A stretch of DNA of 64,000 bases, from assembly GCF_001941945.1 (NCBI RefSeq), contig NZ_CP015583.1, forward strand, positions 1,229,001 through 1,293,000, read 5' to 3'. Origin of the DNA: Roseomonas gilardii (GTDB lineage: Bacteria; Pseudomonadota; Alphaproteobacteria; Acetobacterales; Acetobacteraceae). The number at the start of each line of letters is the position of its first letter. Within the stretch, counting starts at the first letter, position 1. The notes below the pieces were generated by a model. It made no database searches. It was not told the origin of the DNA and was given only the letters and a program-made list of their open reading frames with translations. Made by a program: the position numbers and the translations under genes. Positions 19,230-28,928 of the stretch are shown here, one piece after another.

Positions 19230-20108
19230 ATGTCGAATCCTATTCGCCAGCTCGTGGAACGACGGCGCATCACCTCGGGTGAGGGATTCGCGCTGAAGGA
19301 CTATGCCACCGACGACAAGGGCAGCATCCCGCTGACCAAGGTCGAAAGCGAGGCGGCGCTGCAGGAGCGGATCGAGGCCATCGCCGAGTTGCAGGGCCGG
19401 CTCTATGCCAGCCGCCGCTGGTCCGTGCTCTGCATCTTCCAGGCGCAGGACGCCGCGGGCAAGGACAGTGCCATCAAGCATGTCTTCTCCGGCATCAACC
19501 CGCAGGGCTGCCAGGTCGTCTCCTTCTCCGCGCCGGTCGGGCTGGAGCGCGAGCACGACTTCCTCTGGCGCCATGTGGTGGCGCTGCCGGCCCGTGGCCG
19601 GATCGGCATCCACAATCGCTCCTGGTACGAGGAGGTCCTGGTGGCCCGCGTGCATCCGGAGATCCTGGCCGGCGAGGCGCTTCCGAAGGTCCTGGTGGAT
19701 GACACGATCTGGGACGAACGGCTGGAGGACATCGCCTGCTTCGAGCGCTACCTCTCCCGGCAGGGGACGGTGCTGCTGAAGTTCTTCCTGCATCTCGGCG
19801 AGGAGGAGCAGCGCAAGCGCTTCCTGGCCCGGATCGACGAGCCGGACAAGAACTGGAAGCTGCAGCCTTCCGACATCGTGGACCGGCGCCGCTGGCACGA
19901 TTACGAGACCGCCTACGAGACGGCGATCCGCGCCACGGCCGCGCCCTATGCGCCCTGGTACGTCCTGCCGGCGGACCGGAAGTGGCTGACCCGGTTGCTG
20001 GTGGCGGAGATCCTGCTCGGAACGATGCGGAAGCTGGACCTGCATTATCCCGAGGTCAGCGAAACCCAGCGGGACAGCTTGCAGAAGGCGCGCAAGGCCC
20101 TGAGCTGA
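19230..20108 (+). CDS. ppk2: Polyphosphate kinase 2 (PPK2)
   Basis: PPK2 transfers phosphate between polyphosphate and nucleoside mono- or diphosphates. The 292-aa protein has Walker A-like 'FQAQDAAGKDSAIKH' (residues 70-84), then 'NRSWYEEVLVARVHP' and the 'RRRWHDYETAYETAI' lid region. 'APWYVLPADRKWLTRLLVAEIL' is the typical end block (identified in part). Size and motifs suit a single-domain class I-type PPK2. It starts 87 bp after the nuclease-like gene and is followed by a 23-bp inverted-repeat region and then the dehydrogenase operon. Confidence 0.93.
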   Translation: MSNPIRQLVERRRITSGEGFALKDYATDDKGSIPLTKVESEAALQERIEAIAELQGRLYASRRWSVLCIFQAQDAAGKDSAIKHVFSGINPQGCQVVSFSAPVGLEREHDFLWRHVVALPARGRIGIHNRSWYEEVLVARVHPEILAGEALPKVLVDDTIWDERLEDIACFERYLSRQGTVLLKFFLHLGEEEQRKRFLARIDEPDKNWKLQPSDIVDRRRWHDYETAYETAIRATAAPYAPWYVLPADRKWLTRLLVAEILLGTMRKLDLHYPEVSETQRDSLQKARKALS

Positions 20109-20147
20109 CAGGTTTGCCGCCAGGGCTGGCCCGGTCTGCCGGACCGG

Positions 20148-20170
20148 TGAACTTCCGTTCATGAAGTTCA
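20148..20170. promoter_or_regulatory. Inverted repeat between ppk2 and the dehydrogenase operon
   Basis: TGAACTTC (20148-20155) and GAAGTTCA (20163-20170) are perfect reverse complements with a 7-bp spacer. The site is 40 bp after the ppk2 stop and about 118 bp before the dehydrogenase small-subunit start. It has the shape of an operator half-site pair rather than a GC-rich terminator. Confidence 0.35.
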
Positions 20171-20287
20171 AGACAAGACGATAAGCGCCCCGGGACTCGC
20201 GCGCCTCGCTTTCCTCCTGCGCCAGCCTGCCTAGCATCGCCCGCAAAGCCGGGGCCGCAGGGCTGCGGGAAGAAAGTGGAGTTTCCG

Positions 20288-21064
20288 ATGCGGGGTGGTT
20301 TGACGCGGCGGCGGGCCTTGCTGTCGGCCAGTGCTCTCGTGGCGCTGGGCGCAACCGGACAGGCGCGCGAGATCCGCGGCCTGCTGCCGTGGCAGCCGGG
20401 CGAGGTCTGGCCGCCGGAGACCATGGCCCAGCCGGGATCCTGGCTCTTCCTGACGGCGGATGAGGCCGCGGTGATCGAGGTGATCGCCGAGCGGATGATC
20501 CCGACCGATTCCCTGGGACCCGGCGGGCGCGACGCGGGCTGCGCCATCTTCATCGACCGCCAGCTCGCCGGCCCCTATGGCCGCCGCGACGGCTGGTACA
20601 TGCAGGGGCCCTTTCCCGCCGACCCCTTGCCGACCCAGGGCTACCAGTTGCCCTTCACCCCGCGGCAGATCTACCGCCAGGGCCTTGCGGCCCTCGCGCG
20701 GCATGTCGCCGCCAGTTTCAGCAACCGCCGCTTCCAGGACCTCGGCGGCGAGGACCAGGACAAGTTGCTGACCGGGCTGGAGAAGGGCGAGGTCAAGCTC
20801 GACGGCTTCGACGGCAAGGTGCTGTTCGAGCAGATCTACGGCAATGTCATGGAAGGCTACTTCGCCGATCCGATCTATGGCGGCAACAAGGGCATGGTCG
20901 GCTGGCGCATGATCGGCTTCCCCGGGGCGCGCTACGACTTCCGTGACGTGATCGCGCATCCGAACCAGCGCTACACCATCCCGCCCGTGGGTCTCATGGG
21001 GCGCCCGGAATGGGGCGGCCCCGGCGGCCCGCCGATCACCGCCGGATCGGGAGGGCGCATCTGA
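20288..21064 (+). CDS. Gluconate 2-dehydrogenase subunit 3 family protein (Tat-exported small subunit)
   Basis: This 258-aa small subunit belongs to the gluconate_2-dh3 family, which escorts the GMC flavoprotein through the Tat pathway and stabilises it in the periplasm. The N-terminus shows the twin-arginine signal 'GLTRRRALLSASALVALGA'. The mature part contains 'LTADEAAVIEVIAERMIP' and a 'GYFADPIYGGNKGMVGW' block typical of the family. The ATG at 20288 has GTGGAG six bases upstream; a GTG at 20276 is an alternative. Stop and next start overlap (TGATG), so subunits are made in step. Confidence 0.92.
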   Translation: MRGGLTRRRALLSASALVALGATGQAREIRGLLPWQPGEVWPPETMAQPGSWLFLTADEAAVIEVIAERMIPTDSLGPGGRDAGCAIFIDRQLAGPYGRRDGWYMQGPFPADPLPTQGYQLPFTPRQIYRQGLAALARHVAASFSNRRFQDLGGEDQDKLLTGLEKGEVKLDGFDGKVLFEQIYGNVMEGYFADPIYGGNKGMVGWRMIGFPGARYDFRDVIAHPNQRYTIPPVGLMGRPEWGGPGGPPITAGSGGRI

Positions 21065-22830
21065 TGCAGCGCCTGCCACGCAAGGATGCGGTGATCGTCG
21101 GCCTCGGCTGGACCGGGGCCATCATGGGCTACGAGCTCTGCCAGGCGGGGCTGGAGGTGGTAGCGCTGGAGCGCGGCCCCTGGCGCGACACCTCCACCGA
21201 CTTCAACATCGGCACGGCGCCGGACGAGCTGCGCTATGCCATCCGCAACGAGCTCTTCTCGCAGCCGGCGCAGGACACGGTGACGGCGCGCAACAACCCG
21301 TCGCAGCGGGCGCTGCCGATCCGCAACTGGGGCAGCTTCCTGCCGGGCAACGGCGTCGGCGGCGCGGGTATCCACTGGAACGGGCACACCTGGCGCTTCA
21401 TGCCGAGCGACTTCCGCCTGCGCTCGCACCTGACGGAACGCTACGGTGCGTCGATGATCCCGGAGGGCATGACCATCGCCGACTGGGGCCTGACCTATGA
21501 GGAGCTGGAGCCGCACTACGACAGGTTCGAGTATCTCTGCGGCATCGCGGGGCAGGCGGGGAACCTGAAGGGGCAGATCCAGCCGGGCGGCAATCCCTTC
21601 GAGGGCGAGCGCTCGCGCCCCTATCCGACGCCGCCGATGAAGATGTCGCACGCGCAGAACCTCTTCACCCGTGCGGCGACGGAAGTCGGGATGCATCCCT
21701 TCCCGCTGCCCTCGGCGAACATGTCGCAGCCCTATACCAACCCGCTCGGCATCACGATGGGGCCCTGCACCTATTGCGGCTTCTGCGAGCGCTTCGGCTG
21801 CGCCAACTATTCCAAGGCCAGCGCCCAGACCACGATCCTGCCGCTGCTGATGCGCCATCCCGGCTTCGAGGCCCGTACGCAGTGCGAGGTCTCGCATATC
21901 CTGATGTCGGCGGACGGCAAGACGGCGACCGGCGTCGTCTATGTCGATCCGCAGGGGCAGGAATGGGAGCAGCCCGCCGACATGGTGCTCCTCTGCGCCT
22001 ACCAGCTCTGGAACGTGCGGCTGCTGCTGCATTCGAGGATCGGCCGCCCCTATGACCCGAACACGGGGGAGGGGGTGATCGGCAAGAACTACGCCTACCA
22101 GTGCAATTCCTCGGTGAACGGCTTCTTCGACGACCAGCTCTTCAATGCCTGGGCGGGGGCGGGCGCGCTGGGCATGACCTGTGACGACTACCAGGGCGAT
22201 GTCTTCGACCACACCGGCCTGGGCTTCGTCGGCGGTGCCAACATCAATTGCACCACCACCAATGCGCGGCCGATCTCCGCCCGCCCCACCCCGCCCGGCA
22301 CGCCGCGCTGGGGCAGCGCCTGGAAGAAGGCGACGGCCGAGAACTACCTGAAGGTCGCCAATGTCGGCAGCCAGGGGAGCGTCATGTCCTATCGCGACGC
22401 CTACCTGGACCTGGACCCGACCTACAAGGACCGGCTCGGGCGGCCGCTGCTGCGCATGACCTTCGACTACCACGACAACGAAGTGAAGATGTCCGCCTAT
22501 GTGACGCAGAAGATGGAGCCGATCATGCGGGCCATGGGCGCGAAGCAGATCCGCTCCACGCCCAAGAAGGCGGGCTGGGACGTCGTTCCCTACCAGACCA
22601 CGCACAACACCGGCGGCGCGATCATGGGGGCCGATCCGCGCAGCAGCGCGATCAACAAGTATTCCCAGATGTGGGACGTGCCGAACCTGTTCGTCTTCGG
22701 GGCCTCCGCCTTCCCGCAGAACCCGGGCTACAACCCCACCGGCACGGTCGGGGCGCTGGCCTACATGGCCGCGGACGCCATCACCACGCAGTACCTGAAG
22801 AACCCCGGCCAGCCGCTGGTGCAGGCCTGA
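21064..22830 (+). CDS. GMC-family flavoprotein subunit of a gluconate/sugar dehydrogenase, with Cys cluster motif
   Basis: The 588-aa FAD enzyme oxidises a sugar or sugar acid in the periplasm and passes electrons to the cytochrome c encoded next. It has the dinucleotide fold 'VGLGWTG' (residues 12-18), 'GGAGIHWNGHTWR', and the C-terminal 'NPTGTVGALAY' region with the catalytic His in 'TTHNTGGAIMG'. A CX2CX2CX4C motif at residues 235-246 ('CTYCGFCERFGC') matches the cysteine-rich segment that holds an Fe-S cluster in related three-subunit FAD dehydrogenases. No signal peptide is present, consistent with export bound to the Tat-carrying small subunit. Gluconate is the default substrate guess; glucose, fructose or sorbitol are possible. 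Confidence 0.92.
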   Translation: MQRLPRKDAVIVGLGWTGAIMGYELCQAGLEVVALERGPWRDTSTDFNIGTAPDELRYAIRNELFSQPAQDTVTARNNPSQRALPIRNWGSFLPGNGVGGAGIHWNGHTWRFMPSDFRLRSHLTERYGASMIPEGMTIADWGLTYEELEPHYDRFEYLCGIAGQAGNLKGQIQPGGNPFEGERSRPYPTPPMKMSHAQNLFTRAATEVGMHPFPLPSANMSQPYTNPLGITMGPCTYCGFCERFGCANYSKASAQTTILPLLMRHPGFEARTQCEVSHILMSADGKTATGVVYVDPQGQEWEQPADMVLLCAYQLWNVRLLLHSRIGRPYDPNTGEGVIGKNYAYQCNSSVNGFFDDQLFNAWAGAGALGMTCDDYQGDVFDHTGLGFVGGANINCTTTNARPISARPTPPGTPRWGSAWKKATAENYLKVANVGSQGSVMSYRDAYLDLDPTYKDRLGRPLLRMTFDYHDNEVKMSAYVTQKMEPIMRAMGAKQIRSTPKKAGWDVVPYQTTHNTGGAIMGADPRSSAINKYSQMWDVPNLFVFGASAFPQNPGYNPTGTVGALAYMAADAITTQYLKNPGQPLVQA

Positions 22831-24101
22831 TGCGCCCGCTGTTCCTCGCCCTGGCGGGCTTCGCCGCGACCGCCATGGCCGCCGGTTCGCCCGCCCGCGC
22901 CGAACCCGACCGCTACGACCAGATCGAGCGCGGCCGCTACCTCGCCACACTGGGCGACTGCACCGCCTGCCATGCCGGTTCCGGCATCGCGCCCGGCATG
23001 CCCGGCTACAGCTCCCGAGGCTTCGCGGGCGGCCGGCCGATCGAGACGCCCTTCGGCCAGATCCGCGCGGCCAACATCACGCCGGACCGCGAAACCGGCA
23101 TCGGCACCTGGACGGCGGATCATTTCTACCGTGCCCTGCACGAAGGCCGTGCGGCGGATGGAACGCATCTCTACCCGGCCTTTCCCTACACCTATTACAC
23201 CCGGGTGACGCGCGAGGATTCCGACGCGATCTTCGCCTTCCTGCAATCGCTGGAGCCGGTGCAGAACCCGGTGGACCGGAACACGCTGCCCTTTCCCTTC
23301 AACATCCGCCTGCTGATGAAGGGCTGGAACCTGCTCTTCTTCCGCCCCGGCGAGTTCGAGCCGGTGATCGGCCGTTCGGCCGAATGGAATCGTGGCGCCT
23401 ATATCGTGGAAGGACTGGGCCATTGCGGCGCCTGCCACACCCCCAAGAACATGCTGGGCGGCGACAGGACCTCCCAGACCCTGGGCGGCGGCGAACTGCA
23501 GGGCTGGTTCGCGCCTGCCCTGACCACGGACAACCGCGCCGGCATTGGCGGCTGGTCGATCGAGGAGATCGTGGAATACCTGCGCACCGGCCATAACGCG
23601 CACAGCGCCGCCTCCGGCCCCATGGCGGAGGTCGTGGAATACTCCACCAAGCTGATGACCGAGGCCGATCTCCGTGCCATCGCCACCTATCTGAAGCAGC
23701 CGCGCGAGGAGCCCGCCGTCGCTTCCGCCCCCGCGCCCCTGCCGGCCGGCAATGTCCAGATGCAGGCGGGCGCCGCGATCTACATGGATGGGTGCCAGGC
23801 CTGCCATGGCGCGGATGGCAAGGGCGTGGCCGGCCTCTTCCCCAGGCTGGCGGGCAGTCCCACGCTGCAGCAGTCCGGGCCGGAGACACTGCTGCGGGTG
23901 GTGATGCAGGGTTCCAAGCCGGCCACCACCGATGCGGTGCCCACCGCCGCATCGATGCCGGCCTTCGGCTGGCGCCTGACCGACGACCAGGCGGCGGCGG
24001 TGACCACCTATATCCGCAACAGCTGGGGCAATGCCGCTCCGGCGGTCACGGCCTCCCAGGCGCAGTCCATGCGAAGCCGGCTGGCGCAGAACCCGAACTA
24101 G
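22830..24101 (+). CDS. Triheme cytochrome c subunit of the membrane dehydrogenase
   Basis: This 423-aa cytochrome accepts electrons from the GMC subunit and delivers them to ubiquinone. It has a Sec signal (about residues 1-24) and three CXXCH haem c sites: CTACH at 44-48, CGACH at 199-203 and CQACH at 322-326. Three haems are the norm for the cytochrome subunit of membrane gluconate, sorbitol and alcohol dehydrogenases of acetic acid bacteria. The start overlaps the flavoprotein stop (TGATG), completing a small-large-cytochrome operon. Confidence 0.95.
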   Translation: MRPLFLALAGFAATAMAAGSPARAEPDRYDQIERGRYLATLGDCTACHAGSGIAPGMPGYSSRGFAGGRPIETPFGQIRAANITPDRETGIGTWTADHFYRALHEGRAADGTHLYPAFPYTYYTRVTREDSDAIFAFLQSLEPVQNPVDRNTLPFPFNIRLLMKGWNLLFFRPGEFEPVIGRSAEWNRGAYIVEGLGHCGACHTPKNMLGGDRTSQTLGGGELQGWFAPALTTDNRAGIGGWSIEEIVEYLRTGHNAHSAASGPMAEVVEYSTKLMTEADLRAIATYLKQPREEPAVASAPAPLPAGNVQMQAGAAIYMDGCQACHGADGKGVAGLFPRLAGSPTLQQSGPETLLRVVMQGSKPATTDAVPTAASMPAFGWRLTDDQAAAVTTYIRNSWGNAAPAVTASQAQSMRSRLAQNPN

Positions 24102-24176
24102 GCCCCGTCCGCGGCCATCCTCCACCGGCATGCCGCTTGCAGGCGGAAGGGCAGCATGTCGGGATGGAGTGCTGTC

Positions 24177-25760
24177 ATGATGCTGAAGCGACGCGCCGTA
24201 CTGGGCGCGGCCGGCGCCCTGCTCGCCGCGCCACGGGTCGGTCGGGCACAGGATGCCCGCGTCCTGAAATTCATCCCCTATGCCGATGCGGCGGTGCTGG
24301 ACCCGGTCTGGACCACCTCCTACGCCACGCGGAACCATGCGCTGCTGGTCTTCGACACGCTCTACGGCCTGAACGACCGCTTCGAGCCACAGCCGCAGAT
24401 GGTCGCCGGCCATGTCACCGAGGATGACGGAAAGCTCTGGCGCCTGACACTGCGCCCCGGGCTGACGTTCCATGATGGGCAGCCGGTGCTGGCACGCGAC
24501 TGCGTCGCCTCGATCCGGCGCTGGGCCCGGCGCGATGCCTTCGGGCAGGCGCTGATGGCCGCCACGGACGAGCTCTCGGCGCCCGATGACAGGACCATCC
24601 GGTTCCGCCTCAAGCGGCCTTTCCCGCTGCTGCCGGCGGCCCTGGGCAAGCCGGGTTCCAATGTTCCGGTCATCATGCCGGAGCGGCTGGCGAGCACCGA
24701 TGCCTATACGCAGGTGAAGGAGATGGTGGGCAGCGGGCCCTTCCGCTTCCTGGCCGGGGAGCATGTGCCGGGCGCCCGCCTCTCCTATGCCCGTTTCGAG
24801 GGCTATGTGCCGCGCGAAGGCGGCGAGGCCAGCTTCACCGCCGGGCCCAGGGTGGCGCATTTCGACCGAGTGGAATGGCATGTGGTGCCGGACCCCGCGA
24901 CCGCGGCGGCGGCGGTGCAGTCGGGCTCGGTGGACTGGCTCGACCATGCGCTGATCGACCTCGTGCCCGTGCTGAAGCGCGATGCGGGGCTGGAGGTCCG
25001 GGTGAACGACCCGACCGGGCTGATCGGCAACCTGCGCTTCAACCATCTGCTGCCGCCCTTCGACAATCCGGCGGTCCGCCGCGTGGTGCTGGCGGCGGTG
25101 AGCCAAGCGGACTGCATGTCCGCGGCGGCGGGTGCCGATCCCGCGTTGAGCCAGACCGGGGTGGGCTTCTTCGACCCGGCCTCCCCCATGGCTTCCGAGG
25201 TCGGGATGGAGGCGCTCGGCTCGCTCAGCGATCCGGCGAAGGCGAAGAAGGCCCTGGCCGAGGCGGGCTACAAGGGCGAGCGGGTGGTGATCCTGGCCGG
25301 GACGGATGTGCCGCGCATCAACGCCGTGTCCGAGGTCGTGGCCGAGACGATGCGGCAGATGGGCGTGAATCTGGACTATGTCGCCGCCGACTGGGGCAGC
25401 GTCGTTTCGCGCGCCACGGTCCGCAAGCCGATCGAGGAAGGTGGCTACAACTGCTACTGCACCTACTGGGCCGGGATCGATCAGTGGTCGCCCGCCGTGC
25501 ACAACTTCCTGCGCGGCAATGGGGAGAAGGCGCCGAATGGCTGGCCGACCAGCCCGGAACTGGAGCATCTGCGCGACGCCTGGTTCACGGCGCCGGATGA
25601 GGCGAGCCAGAAGGATCTGGCGGCGCGGTTGCAGAAGCAGGCCTTCCTCGACGTACCCTATGTGCCGCTGGGCAAGATCCGGCAGCCGACCGCCTATCGG
25701 AAGGGGCTGGTGGGGATGCTGAGCGGCCCGCCGCAGTTCACCAACATCCGGCGCGCATGA
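24177..25760 (+). CDS. ABC transporter substrate-binding protein, family 5 (second paralogue)
   Basis: This periplasmic SBP_bac_5 protein (about 527 aa from this start) has a Tat-like N-terminus, 'LKRRAVLGAAGALLAA', ending near 'GRAQD'. It is plainly related to the 8609-10228 protein: shared blocks include 'TRNHALLVFDTLYGL', 'ASIRRWARRDAFG', 'ELSAPDD', 'MVGSGPFRF' and 'GYVPREGG'. The start at 24177 has GGATGGAG upstream; an ATG at 24156 with GGAAGG upstream is also possible. It follows the dehydrogenase operon by 75 bp and ends in a strong hairpin. No permease is adjacent. Confidence 0.92.
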   Translation: MMLKRRAVLGAAGALLAAPRVGRAQDARVLKFIPYADAAVLDPVWTTSYATRNHALLVFDTLYGLNDRFEPQPQMVAGHVTEDDGKLWRLTLRPGLTFHDGQPVLARDCVASIRRWARRDAFGQALMAATDELSAPDDRTIRFRLKRPFPLLPAALGKPGSNVPVIMPERLASTDAYTQVKEMVGSGPFRFLAGEHVPGARLSYARFEGYVPREGGEASFTAGPRVAHFDRVEWHVVPDPATAAAAVQSGSVDWLDHALIDLVPVLKRDAGLEVRVNDPTGLIGNLRFNHLLPPFDNPAVRRVVLAAVSQADCMSAAAGADPALSQTGVGFFDPASPMASEVGMEALGSLSDPAKAKKALAEAGYKGERVVILAGTDVPRINAVSEVVAETMRQMGVNLDYVAADWGSVVSRATVRKPIEEGGYNCYCTYWAGIDQWSPAVHNFLRGNGEKAPNGWPTSPELEHLRDAWFTAPDEASQKDLAARLQKQAFLDVPYVPLGKIRQPTAYRKGLVGMLSGPPQFTNIRRA

Positions 25761-25792
25761 AAAAGGGCGCGGCGGGTTTTCCCGCCGCGCCC
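25760..25792. terminator. Shared terminator between the solute-binding-protein gene and clpA
   Basis: GGGCGCGGCGGG (25765-25776) and CCCGCCGCGCCC (25781-25792) form a perfect 12-bp stem with a TTTT loop. Read on the minus strand it is followed by TTTTT, making a textbook intrinsic terminator for clpA. It begins at the last base of the plus-strand gene's stop codon, so it can also end that transcript. Confidence 0.85.
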
Positions 25793-25817
25793 TGATGTTT
25801 CCCGGTGGCCGGACGGA

Positions 25818-28178
25818 TCAGTCCGCCGTCTCGGGCTCGCGCTCCGCCTCGCCATCGCCCGGGCCTTCCTCGGGCTTGGGCAGGGCAGGGGGCGGGGCCT
25901 CGGTGATGTCGAAGGTCAGGATGCCGTCCTTCATGCCGACCTTCACCGAGCCGCCCTTCACCAGCTTGCCGAAGAGCAGTTCCTCGGCCAGAGGCTTCTT
26001 GACGTATTCCTGGATGACACGGGCCAGCGGGCGCGCGCCGTAGAGGGGGTCGTAGCCCCGCTCCGCCAGCCACTCCTTGGCCGCCGAGGACAGCTCGATC
26101 GTGACGTTGCGGTCCGCGAGCTGGGCCTCCAGCTGCATCACGAACTTCTCGACGATGTTGCCCACGATCTCCGGCGACAGCCCGCTGAAGGGCACCACCG
26201 CATCCAGGCGGTTGCGGAACTCGGGGGTGAAGAGGCGCTTGATCGCCTCCTCGTCCTCGCCCGTCCGGACCTCACGCCCGAAGCCGATGCCGGCCTTGGC
26301 CATGTCGGAGGCCCCCGCATTGGTCGTCATGATCAGGATGACGTTGCGGAAGTCCACGATCTTGCCGTTGTGGTCGGTCAGCTTCCCGTGGTCCATCACC
26401 TGCAACAGGATGTTGTAGAGATCCTGGTGCGCCTTCTCGATCTCGTCGAGCAGGAGCACGCAATGCGGGTGCTGGTCCACGGCATCCGTCAGCAGGCCAC
26501 CCTGGTCGAAGCCGACATAGCCCGGCGGCGCGCCGATCAGGCGGGAGACCGAGTGCCGCTCCATGTACTCGGACATGTCGAAGCGGGTCAGCTCGATGCC
26601 CAGCGTCTTGGCGAGCTGCTTGGCCACCTCGGTCTTGCCGACGCCGGTCGGGCCGCTGAACAGGTAGTTGCCGATCGGCTTCTCCGGGTCGCGCAGCCCG
26701 GCGCGGGACAGCTTGATCGCAGCGGACAGTGCCTCGATCGCCTTGTCCTGGCCGAAGACCATGGACTTCAGGTCGCGCTCCAGGTTCTTGAGCGTCTCCT
26801 TGTCGTCCGTGCTGACGGATTTCGGCGGGATGCGCGCGATCTTCGCGACGATGTCCTCGACATCCTTCAGCGTCACGGTCTTCCGGCGCTTGTTCTCCGG
26901 CAGCAGCATGCGGGAGGCGCCGACCTCGTCGATCACGTCGATCGCCTTGTCCGGCAGCTTCCGGTCATTGATGTACTTGGCCGAAAGCTCCACCGCCGCC
27001 CGGATGGCCTCCGGCGTGTAGCGGACCTTGTGGTGCTTCTCGTAGTTGGTCTTCAGCCCCTGGAGGATCTTCACCGCATCCTCGACCGACGGCTCGTTCA
27101 CGTCGATCTTCTGGAAGCGGCGGACCAGCGCCCGGTCCTTCTCGAAGTGCTGGCGGTATTCCTTGTAGGTCGTGGAGCCCACGCAGCGCAGCGTGCCCTG
27201 GGCCAGGGCCGGCTTGAGCAGGTTGGAGGCGTCCATCGCCCCGCCGGAGGTGGCGCCGGCGCCGATCACCGTATGGATCTCGTCGATGAAGAGGATGGAG
27301 CCCGGATGCTGCTCCAGCTCCGTCACCACGGCCTTCAGCCGCTCCTCGAAATCGCCGCGGTAGCGGGTGCCGGCCAGAAGCGCGCCCATGTCGAGCGCGA
27401 AGATGGTGGACTTCAGCAGCACCTCGGGCACGTCGCCCTCGATGATCCGCTTGGCCAGGCCCTCCGCGATCGCAGTCTTGCCCACGCCCGGGTCGCCCAC
27501 ATAGAGCGGGTTGTTCTTGGTGCGGCGGCAGAGGATCTGGATGGTCCGCTCGATCTCGCTGTCGCGGCCGATAAGCGGGTCGATCTTGCCCTGCTGCGCC
27601 TTCTTGTTGAGGTTGACGCAGTAGTTGGAAAGGGCGTCCTGGCCCCGCTTGGCGCCGGTCTCGCCGCGGCGCTCCTCCTCCTTGCCCCGGGGCTCGCCAC
27701 CTTCCTCGGCATTGCCCTGGACCGGGCGGTTCTGTGACCGGCCGGGGGCCTTGGCGATGCCATGGGAGATGAAGTTCACGGCGTCGAGCCGCGTCATGTC
27801 CTGCAGCTGCAGGAAGTAGACGGCATGGCTTTCGCGCTCGCTGAACAGGGCGACCAGGACATTGGCGCCCGTCACCTCGTCGCGGCCGGAGGACTGGACG
27901 TGGATCGCGGCGCGCTGGACGACCCGCTGGAAGCCGGCCGTGGGCTTGGGATCGCCGCCGCGGTCGCTGATCAGGCCGGCGAGGTCCTTGTCCAGGAACT
28001 CGGCGAGGTCCCGCTTGAGCTTCTCCAGCTCGACACCACAGGCGCGAAGCACCGTGGTGGCGTCCGTATCGTCACAGAGGGAAAGAAGAAGGTGCTCCAG
28101 CGTCGCATACTCGTGCCGGCGGTCATTCGCGAGCGCCAGGGCGCGATGGAGCGTCTGTTCGAGGTTGCGGGACAGCAT
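25818..28178 (-). CDS. clpA: ATP-dependent Clp protease ATP-binding subunit ClpA
   Basis: ClpA is the hexameric AAA+ unfoldase that feeds ClpP. The 786-aa protein has the N-terminal Clp repeat domain, then D1 with Walker A '[14 protein letters not shown]' and Walker B 'ILFIDEIHT'. D2 has Walker A '[14 protein letters not shown]' and Walker B '[11 protein letters not shown]'. The 'AGIGFGRE' segment in D2 is the IGF loop that docks on ClpP. The Asp/Glu/Pro-rich end is normal. The adaptor gene clpS lies upstream on the same strand with a 124-bp gap, so the two are likely linked. clpP is not in this window. Confidence 0.97.
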   Translation of the reverse strand: MLSRNLEQTLHRALALANDRRHEYATLEHLLLSLCDDTDATTVLRACGVELEKLKRDLAEFLDKDLAGLISDRGGDPKPTAGFQRVVQRAAIHVQSSGRDEVTGANVLVALFSERESHAVYFLQLQDMTRLDAVNFISHGIAKAPGRSQNRPVQGNAEEGGEPRGKEEERRGETGAKRGQDALSNYCVNLNKKAQQGKIDPLIGRDSEIERTIQILCRRTKNNPLYVGDPGVGKTAIAEGLAKRIIEGDVPEVLLKSTIFALDMGALLAGTRYRGDFEERLKAVVTELEQHPGSILFIDEIHTVIGAGATSGGAMDASNLLKPALAQGTLRCVGSTTYKEYRQHFEKDRALVRRFQKIDVNEPSVEDAVKILQGLKTNYEKHHKVRYTPEAIRAAVELSAKYINDRKLPDKAIDVIDEVGASRMLLPENKRRKTVTLKDVEDIVAKIARIPPKSVSTDDKETLKNLERDLKSMVFGQDKAIEALSAAIKLSRAGLRDPEKPIGNYLFSGPTGVGKTEVAKQLAKTLGIELTRFDMSEYMERHSVSRLIGAPPGYVGFDQGGLLTDAVDQHPHCVLLLDEIEKAHQDLYNILLQVMDHGKLTDHNGKIVDFRNVILIMTTNAGASDMAKAGIGFGREVRTGEDEEAIKRLFTPEFRNRLDAVVPFSGLSPEIVGNIVEKFVMQLEAQLADRNVTIELSSAAKEWLAERGYDPLYGARPLARVIQEYVKKPLAEELLFGKLVKGGSVKVGMKDGILTFDITEAPPPALPKPEEGPGDGEAEREPETAD

Positions 28179-28302
28179 ACTGAGGCGACGCTCCCCTGAT
28201 GGTCTGCCCCGGAGCGGGATGCGCCGGGGACAGGGTGGTTAGAAGGCTAATGTGGGGCCTTTCCTTACAGGACGGGAGAGGCGTTACACGATTGTTTCAC
28301 GT

Positions 28303-28659
28303 CTAGTCTTTCTCAATCGTGCATTGAAGTGGGTGCTGGTTCTGCCGGGCCAGGTCCATGACCTGGGTCACCTTGGTCTCCGCCACCTCATAGGTGAAGA
28401 CACCGCAGACCCCGACCCCGCGCCGGTGCACGTGGAGCATGATGCGAGTCGCCTCCTCCCGGTTCTTCTGGAAGAAGCGCTCAAGGACATGCACGACGAA
28501 CTCCATCGGCGTGTAGTCGTCGTTGAGCATCAGGACCTTGTACATGGCGGGCTTGCGCGTCTTCGGACGCGCCTTGACGACCACGCCGCTCGCCGGTCCC
28601 TGATCCCCTTGTCCGCCGCCGGGGGTGTTCCCGTCGGGCCTCTTATCCTGTTCGCTCAT
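28303..28659 (-). CDS. clpS: ATP-dependent Clp protease adaptor ClpS
   Basis: ClpS binds N-degron substrates and hands them to ClpA. The 118-aa protein has a disordered, Gly/Pro/Asp-rich N-terminus (about 1-30), then the core with '[21 protein letters not shown]', whose Asn-Asp-Asp pocket grips the N-terminal residue (quoted in part as the identifying block). '[24 protein letters not shown]' carries the pocket His. The ATG at 28659 is preferred; an in-frame TTG at 28674 would add five residues. Immediate neighbour of clpA, as in most alphaproteobacteria. Confidence 0.95.
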   Translation of the reverse strand: MSEQDKRPDGNTPGGGQGDQGPASGVVVKARPKTRKPAMYKVLMLNDDYTPMEFVVHVLERFFQKNREEATRIMLHVHRRGVGVCGVFTYEVAETKVTQVMDLARQNQHPLQCTIEKD

Positions 28660-28928
28660 CGGTCGCCCGCTCAACCGGGCCGTCCCGCCGGAAGGGGCGG
28701 GGCGGCGGAATGCTCTCTGGAATGGAAGGCGATTGGCGCGGGAATATCAAGATGAAGCCGCACCGTCCGCCGGGGCGACGCGCCGGAAATGGCGCGCGCC
28801 GGACCGCTGCCGAGATGGCGCTCGCTGTCCGGGAATGCAAGGCACCGGTCCCGCGGCCCACGCGGCCCGGATCGCGGCTGCGGGAATGCGTGCCGCCCCG
28901 CCGGGCCAGGGCCAAAGCCGGAAACGGC

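Noticed and set aside
15887..20354. Two very long minus-strand open frames opposite the helicase, nuclease and ppk2 genes
   Set aside because: Shadow frames without motifs; the plus strand carries intact Walker motifs, EEP active-site motifs and PPK2 motifs.
22761..25568. 935-codon open frame opposite the cytochrome c and solute-binding-protein genes
   Set aside because: No family-like sequence; the opposite strand has three CXXCH sites and SBP_bac_5 blocks in order.
26370..27737. 455-codon plus-strand frame opposite clpA
   Set aside because: Shadow of clpA, whose both AAA+ modules are complete.
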